Below are positions 58,360-64,000 of a stretch of DNA of 64,000 nucleotides, piece after piece. A program made the translations under genes and the position numbers. The DNA lies in assembly GCA_005784505.1 (NCBI GenBank), contig VCAZ01000001.1, forward strand, positions 1-64,000. Reading direction: 5' to 3'. This DNA is from Bagarius yarrelli (taxonomy: Eukaryota > Chordata > Actinopteri > Siluriformes > Sisoridae). The notes beneath the pieces were generated by a model. It did no database searches. It saw only the letters and a list, made by a program, of their open reading frames with translations, and was not told where the DNA came from. Every line of letters starts with the position of its first letter. Positions within the stretch are counted from its first letter, which is position 1.

Positions 58360-58667
58360 GCAGAAAGACCCAGCAAACTAATCACTCGAGTCTAATCACT
58401 AAAATACATTTGTCTATTTTACCTTTTAAAAAGTGTCCTTTCTTAAAATGTAAAAAATGTCTAAAATGAGGTCCATTTCTAAGAGTATCAGAAGTCACAG
58501 CTTTATACTTGAACAGGAACACTGACTTCAGCCCACGAAAGTCTGAGCTAACATTAGTGACTGATCTCACCTCACAGTCACACTCTAAAATCTGATGGAA
58601 CGCATTTACAGAAGGATGGAGATTATTGTAGGAGTGAGAGTGAGACTAAATAGAGAGTAGAATGTTT

Positions 58668-58710
<43 letters not shown>

Positions 58711-60480
58711 ATGTGATTGTCTATATGTACAATATGTGTTATATCACAACATGATTAAAGATTTAACAGATTAAAGACTATTACTCTTCACAGGAAAACA
58801 CTACGATGGCGGCTGTTTGATGGAACACAGGGGTTGCAGATACAAAACAATCATATAAATCAACTGTAACACACATCCAGAGAAAAAAAATCCTGAGAAA
58901 GCCACACGTCCTTCAGATGGGAGATAATTCCTAAAACTGTTATTCCCTCATTCTCAAATAGCGAAATATTATTTTTCTCAAACTTAATTACTATTTCTTA
59001 AAAAGAATTATTCGCCTGCTACTACTGTTTTCACACAGTTTCTGTTTGGTTATTTAATGGAGAACCAAACAATACAATTCCTGGAATTCTCTTGAAGGTT
59101 CATTTTTTAATTAGGGAACAATTAACATCGAGGTTTTCAAGGGTATATTTTTAGTAACAACTCAAAAAAAAACCTATATGGAACATTCTGTAATGTTTTA
59201 TTAAATATTTGGACCAAAAAAAAACCCTTTACAGAAAGTTACTAACAAGTTTTTAGACAACCTAAACAGAACTTTAATAAACAACTTTCTATAATTGTTA
59301 TAATTGTACGTTGAGTACTGGTAGATATATACTACAAATGTAATGTAAAATTTAACATCTCATTTTACTAAAGAAATTCAGCTTGTTATGTCACATATTT
59401 TCATGATTACAGCGTTACATCTCACTTTTATAAAGTTCAGACCCTCAAAACAATCAATCTTCAGCACTACAATACAACAACCTAATTACTTTTGAAAGTT
59501 TGTTATTGTGGAACCAGACAAAACCTCCAAGTTTTTACTATAAAAAGAATTCTGTATTAAAATGAGAACATTGATAGAAATATGCAATTTTGTGTCTAGC
59601 ACTGCTGACAGGGCAGCCCATAGGAATAGTATTATAAAGTACCTTAACTATTAAACATGTAGTAACATTTCCTCTGGTAACCACTGTAGTAACTATATCA
59701 TAGTAAATTGTTACAATGTGGACATTTGCTGTGGTAATTCTCGTACGCTGCAGTGTCTTGATGCCAGAACAGAGAAAATCTAGAGGCAGACCCACCTTTT
59801 GTCCTAGTGGATTGGTGGGACCAGGCGAGCGGAGCTTGTGGATCTGAGGGAACACCGTGCGATGGATGAAGGATGCACTCAGAAGTAAACCTGCGAGGAG
59901 CGAGATGCAGTAGTCTAGTTTAGTCTAGTCTGTACAAAACTGCCACAAATGAAAGAGTACACAGATCTTCTCATCCAACATCAGTGCTTTACAATCCGCT
60001 ACACGATGAATAGGCAGGAAGTTTCACTAAAACACCTGTGGAAAGTCTTGTGGAAACCCTGACCAGAAAACTGGTTGATGTTATAACTGCAAAGGCGGGA
60101 CTTACTGAATATTAATTAAAGATTGATTGATGATGGGTTTTATTTTAACCAATAACCAACTCAATTATTAACATTTAAGTGATTGATAACTGATATGTTG
60201 AACCGGTATATTCTCTGATTTTTGACACAATGATAACAAAACTAAACAAGTATTTTTATTCATTATTTTGTAAAATTGTATTCCGTTGCAAACAATTTTT
60301 TACATAAACAAATACTTTCATTCAGCGGTGAGAAAACATTACAGAACCGTTAGTAACAGAACTCAAATACCAAACAGATTTATTAACAACGGAATTAAAT
60401 GTAGCAGGTTTTCAGTTGTGTAGCCAGCAAAAGGTCTCAGTTCTGCTGGAGTTTCTAAAATTTCTAAAAGTATATGAACT
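58360..60480. other. AT-rich intergenic DNA
   Basis: It contains an (AC)n run at 58671-58705. The stretch around 59820-60100 is less AT-rich and may be transposon-derived, but no family could be named. Confidence 0.4.
58671..58705. repeat. (AC)n microsatellite
   Basis: Alternating AC run of about 34 bases. Confidence 0.95.
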
Positions 60481-60484
60481 ATTA

Positions 60485-60690
60485 GCTAAACAAAAAAATC
60501 CAATCAAACCAAAATCCAATCACACCAAAAATCCAAACACATTAAAATCCAATCACAACAAAATCCAACCAATTACACCAAAATAACAACACACCAAAAT
60601 CTAATCACACAAAATTCCAAACACATCATAATCCAATTACACCAAAATCCAATCAATCACATCAAAATCCAATTACACCACATTCCCACC
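60485..60690. repeat. AAAATCCAATCACACC minisatellite
   Basis: About a dozen imperfect 12-17-nt units built on AAAATCCAATCACACC. The plus strand is almost free of G through the array. Confidence 0.9.
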
Positions 60691-60699
60691 TGTCCAAAA

Positions 60700-62630
60700 G
60701 AAATACTGTGACCATGACGTCACCTTTCAGACAGCATGTCTCCTGTTATAAACTAATTTTAAATCAGCTAACTGACCAGGGTGCAGTTATACATGTGTGT
60801 GTTGACAGACAGGTGAGAAAATCAGTCAGTGTTCGGGACATTTTTGGTCCTACGAGTTTCAACAGAATAATAAATAAATGTACATTAATGAACTTTCTGA
60901 AGACCGTCACCTTTTATTTAATTAAAGTGCAAACAAGTGTCAACTAAAGAACATAAAAATAATTCTAACATTAATTTAGATTTTTTCCTGACAATCTGAA
61001 TCTGAGTTTATCGAACTGAACGATGGTGTGTGTTTACCTGTAAGCGCGCGCTGATGATTCTTTTCACAATGCGATATTATTCCCAAAACAGACACTAGAT
61101 GGTGCCAAATACGGATAAATCTGATATTAAAAAACGGATAAATAGGAAATAATATTTTATTATCGGTCAATTTAATATTAATATGTATTACGTTTATGAC
61201 TGCTTTATTATATCAGAATTTTAAACAATAAATAATTTACCAGTTCTCGTTGTTTAAAGATCTTTATTTAACCCTTTCTGGTTATATCCAAAACTATACA
61301 CTGCAATTAGGAATCTACACAATAAACCTTTAACAAAATGACTGAAAAGCGTCCAATAGAACATCAGCTTGTGTATTTTGTGTGCAATATTTACAGAATT
61401 TTATCAAATTGTCCACTTGAGACAGTACAATTAAAACACGATACAAAGTTCACAAAAGTGCCACACGCTGTACACATTTTACACCGGTATATTATAAAGA
61501 TAGAAGAATAGGCTTTCGTTCTTTTTTATCTTCAATCATAAAGGCCAAAAAACAGATCATGAGAAAGCAAAAGAAAATGGACGAAAGATAAAGTAACTAG
61601 AAACGACACTGTCCATATAGGAAAACTGTACCAAATAAAACGCACATTGACTTCAATCTAATTTGACAAAAACCTTCTGAAACCTATTATTGCACACGTC
61701 TTTTCATAAAGGCTCCTTCTGTGTGTTTAGTGGTCCCCGATAAGAAAGTGATCCCAGGATACTACATAAAAAAAATAACTCCTTTCAAATAAATCCCCGT
61801 TTACTTTACACTTCATTCGTATGATATGTAAAAATAATACAGTCATGATGTCAATGCAGTAATGATAAAGAATAAAAGTTTAAGTCTGTATATTTTTCTT
61901 TTAGATCTGTTCAGTGTCGATGCTACAATCATGTGGGCTCTAATAAAACTAAACTCAATAAGCACAAAAGCAGCCGGACGAACACAAAGCCAGACGCAAA
62001 GCAAACCTCCACAGAGGCTACCGATTACTGGAAGAGTTTGGTAGATGGTCGAGTTCAACCCATAGAGAAATATGTCCTGACTGCTGGGTCTAAAAACAAC
62101 GCTGCCGGCTTCATTACACAAACACCACAGCACATGTAGCTCATAAGAACTCATAACAACAGCACATGTGCAAAAATACAAAAAAAAGTCCCCCTTATTC
62201 GCATTTATACAAATTCACATCCTCCCACTTCACCTCAGGTGCACTTTCACATACAGCAGTCACAAGGAGGTGAAATACATGATTCCTATCTGAACAGGTG
62301 GTCCAGACTTACAGGACTAACACCAACACTTGCGATAAAAGCTTGGTGAGAAGTGCAGCGTTTATCCTCCACTGGATATTCATGAGAACCTGCAGATTCA
62401 TGCAGGTTCTACAACAACTAATCATGAAGCAACAGCACAATGCATAAAATCATGTAGATACAGCTCAAGATCTTCAAAGGAGAATCTATTATATCGGTGT
62501 GTGTTGGTACCAGCTGACAGTTTTGGGCATTTTAGGAATAGTTGAAGTTCCTAACAAAAAAAAAAACATCCTGAAAAGATTTAAACCAACTTCATCTGGC
62601 AGCAACATCCAAGCCATGATTTCATGTTTT
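60700..62630. other. Intergenic DNA, nothing firmly recognised
   Basis: Between 61250 and 62200 open frames occur on both strands but lack family resemblance. A TTTATT at about 61262 would be a minus-strand poly(A) signal, so a 3' UTR of a minus-strand gene beyond the window is conceivable. A 10-bp hairpin (AGAACCTGCA/TGCAGGTTCT) lies at 62384-62409. Confidence 0.35.
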
Positions 62631-62637
62631 GGGGTAG

Positions 62638-62795
62638 GAGGTGCCAGATCAGTAGTTAAGGTGTTCCCGGGACCACCAAGCTGCCAGAGTTGGGCCCCGA
62701 GCAAGCTCCTTAACCTTTTAGTGCTCAGATGAATAAAAAAGACAAATACCAAAAAAAGACAAACACAAGCGCATCTGATAAATGGCAGAAATGTG
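62638..62795 (+). mobile_element. SINE (family A), heavily diverged
   Basis: GGTGCCAGATCAGTAGTTAA, CACCAAGCTGCCAGAGTTGG, CGAGCAAGCTCCTTAACC and GCATCTGATAAATGGCAGAA. Confidence 0.55.
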
Positions 62796-62799
62796 AGTG

Positions 62800-63456
62800 T
62801 TTTGTACTGTTGCCAAACGACTGGATGATTAGATAATGACATTAATTGACAGGTGAACCAGATAACCAGACAGCGAATGTACAGAACAAACACTCATACC
62901 ATGAAAGCAGTGACATCAAGCGGAGGAGATGGAGTATAAAGTCACTTCATAAGCAGCCTTTGGAAATGGGGAACTGCAGTGTTGCTTATACATCACTGAA
63001 TTATATATCAAGCTGTGATATCAGGATTGTATTAAAAATAGAAAATAAAAAATACTGGATTAATGATCCTGATGTAATAGTATTATATATATATTTATTA
63101 TTTATATATTATTGTTTATATATATTTATTAAAAGTAAGAGAATATGGAATCAGATGCATGAGTTAAAATTAGATTTTAAGAGAAAGGATTTGGGATTTA
63201 TGAAGTGACGCTCATCAGTAGCAGAATAATGATAAAACAACATGTCAATTTCCTAATCAAATTGCTGTTAAAATGAAATTACTGACTGCAATCCAGACGA
63301 TTTTACACAAATTACTTTTAAATCTGGTTGAAAACCAGTGGATTGTCCATTAAACCGAATCAAATTTTTTTTAGATGGACGTCGGAACATTTCATGCTGC
63401 TACATTAACAGACTGTTAACGGCATGGAACAGTAATCAACAGATAGTAGCATAAGA

Positions 63457-63488
<32 letters not shown>

Positions 63489-64000
63489 AAGTGAATCCCT
63501 CTGCCATCTGCTGAAGTGAACCTTATTTTTGAAAGCATCAGTTAAAACTTTTCTTTCCTACTTGAAGGATTTTACCTAAAACAGACGTTTACTTTGTATT
63601 TGATCCGTTTTAGGTGTAAAGCTGAACTTAGACTACTACCAGAAGTCCGAGTGTGCCGTTCCCTTATTGAGGAAATTAGAGTCACTAGAAACCAACTGTG
63701 AGAAACAGAGAGGAAATTTGCAACAGCTACAAATAACCATAACACACCAATGATTTCCAATTGAATCTCCTTCCTAACAGAACGGAACGGAACGGAACAC
63801 CACAGCGTTCGGGTGAAGTTAGTAAAAAATAGATCCTGCACCAAGTATACTGACCTCTTCACCAGGTGAAGCACTACCATTAATTTATTTAGGTCTTCTC
63901 AACTGGGAGATTTGTGTGTGTGTGTGTGCATGCGTGCGTGTGTGCATGTGTGTGTGTGACAAGACATTAGAAAACAAACCCAATAAACACCTTCATATCT
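62800..64000. other. Right-end intergenic DNA
   Basis: GT-rich microsatellites lie at 63458-63487 and 63913-63957 and a short ACGGA repeat at about 63780-63797. A possible orphan exon at 63614 is discussed under findings; otherwise nothing recognised. Confidence 0.4.

Noticed and set aside
61843..62181. 112-codon minus-strand frame with overlapping plus-strand frames
   Set aside because: Frames are open on both strands, with no recognised domain, splice signals or family resemblance.
62489..62893. 134-codon minus-strand frame
   Set aside because: Overlaps a family-A SINE remnant and has low-complexity hydrophobic content.

Overview
The window is nuclear DNA of a ray-finned (teleost) fish. 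Genes are split by long AT-rich introns with GT/AG borders. Between them lie L2/CR1-type LINE fragments, tRNA-derived SINEs, a Tc1-type transposon and a hAT-type fragment, with many GT and CT microsatellites. I cannot name the species. No prokaryotic gene organisation, CRISPR array or canonical tRNA/rRNA gene was seen.

Three protein-coding genes can be supported. (1) A slow-skeletal-type troponin I gene lies on the minus strand at about 8.1-12.65 kb. I reconstruct seven coding exons, including an inferred 4-nt microexon, giving 184 residues. The inhibitory, switch and C-terminal parts are canonical; the N-terminus is divergent. (2) st8sia1, the alpha-2,8-sialyltransferase known as GD3 synthase, lies on the plus strand at 19.2-31.8 kb. 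Its five coding exons join in frame to give a complete 335-residue type II Golgi enzyme. A GC-rich, CpG-bearing promoter/first-exon zone lies just 5' of it. (3) A small WWE-domain gene lies on the plus strand at 54.0-55.6 kb. Three exons encode about 75 residues (or the C-terminus of something longer), with no ADP-ribosyltransferase domain downstream.

Region by region: 1-3.3 kb, nothing recognised. 3.3-5.1 kb, decayed minus-strand LINE. 5.2-6.85 kb, unidentified decayed coding-like stretch. 8.1-12.65 kb, troponin I. 12.65-18.7 kb, AT-rich DNA with a SINE. 18.75-31.8 kb, st8sia1; its intron 1 holds a LINE and its intron 2 a Tc1 element that is itself split by a SINE. 33-35.1 kb, a duplicated unit of about 260 bp. 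35-48 kb, repeat-rich, with a perfect 50-bp-arm hairpin at 39.55 kb, a hAT fragment at 42 kb and a minisatellite at 43 kb. 48.35-49.89 kb, plus-strand LINE. 49.9-55.8 kb, the WWE locus with a near-identical extra copy of its last exon and an older dead copy of its middle exon. 56-64 kb, more LINE/SINE debris and minisatellites.

The three genes share no evident pathway: muscle regulation, ganglioside synthesis and a probable ADP-ribose-binding module. The most unusual signal is a set of local copy events: a re-inserted terminal exon, a unit flanked by 36-bp direct repeats, a 130-bp direct repeat and a perfect inverted copy. These look like templated or duplicative insertions. The most gene-like novelty is the WWE mini-gene and its copies.
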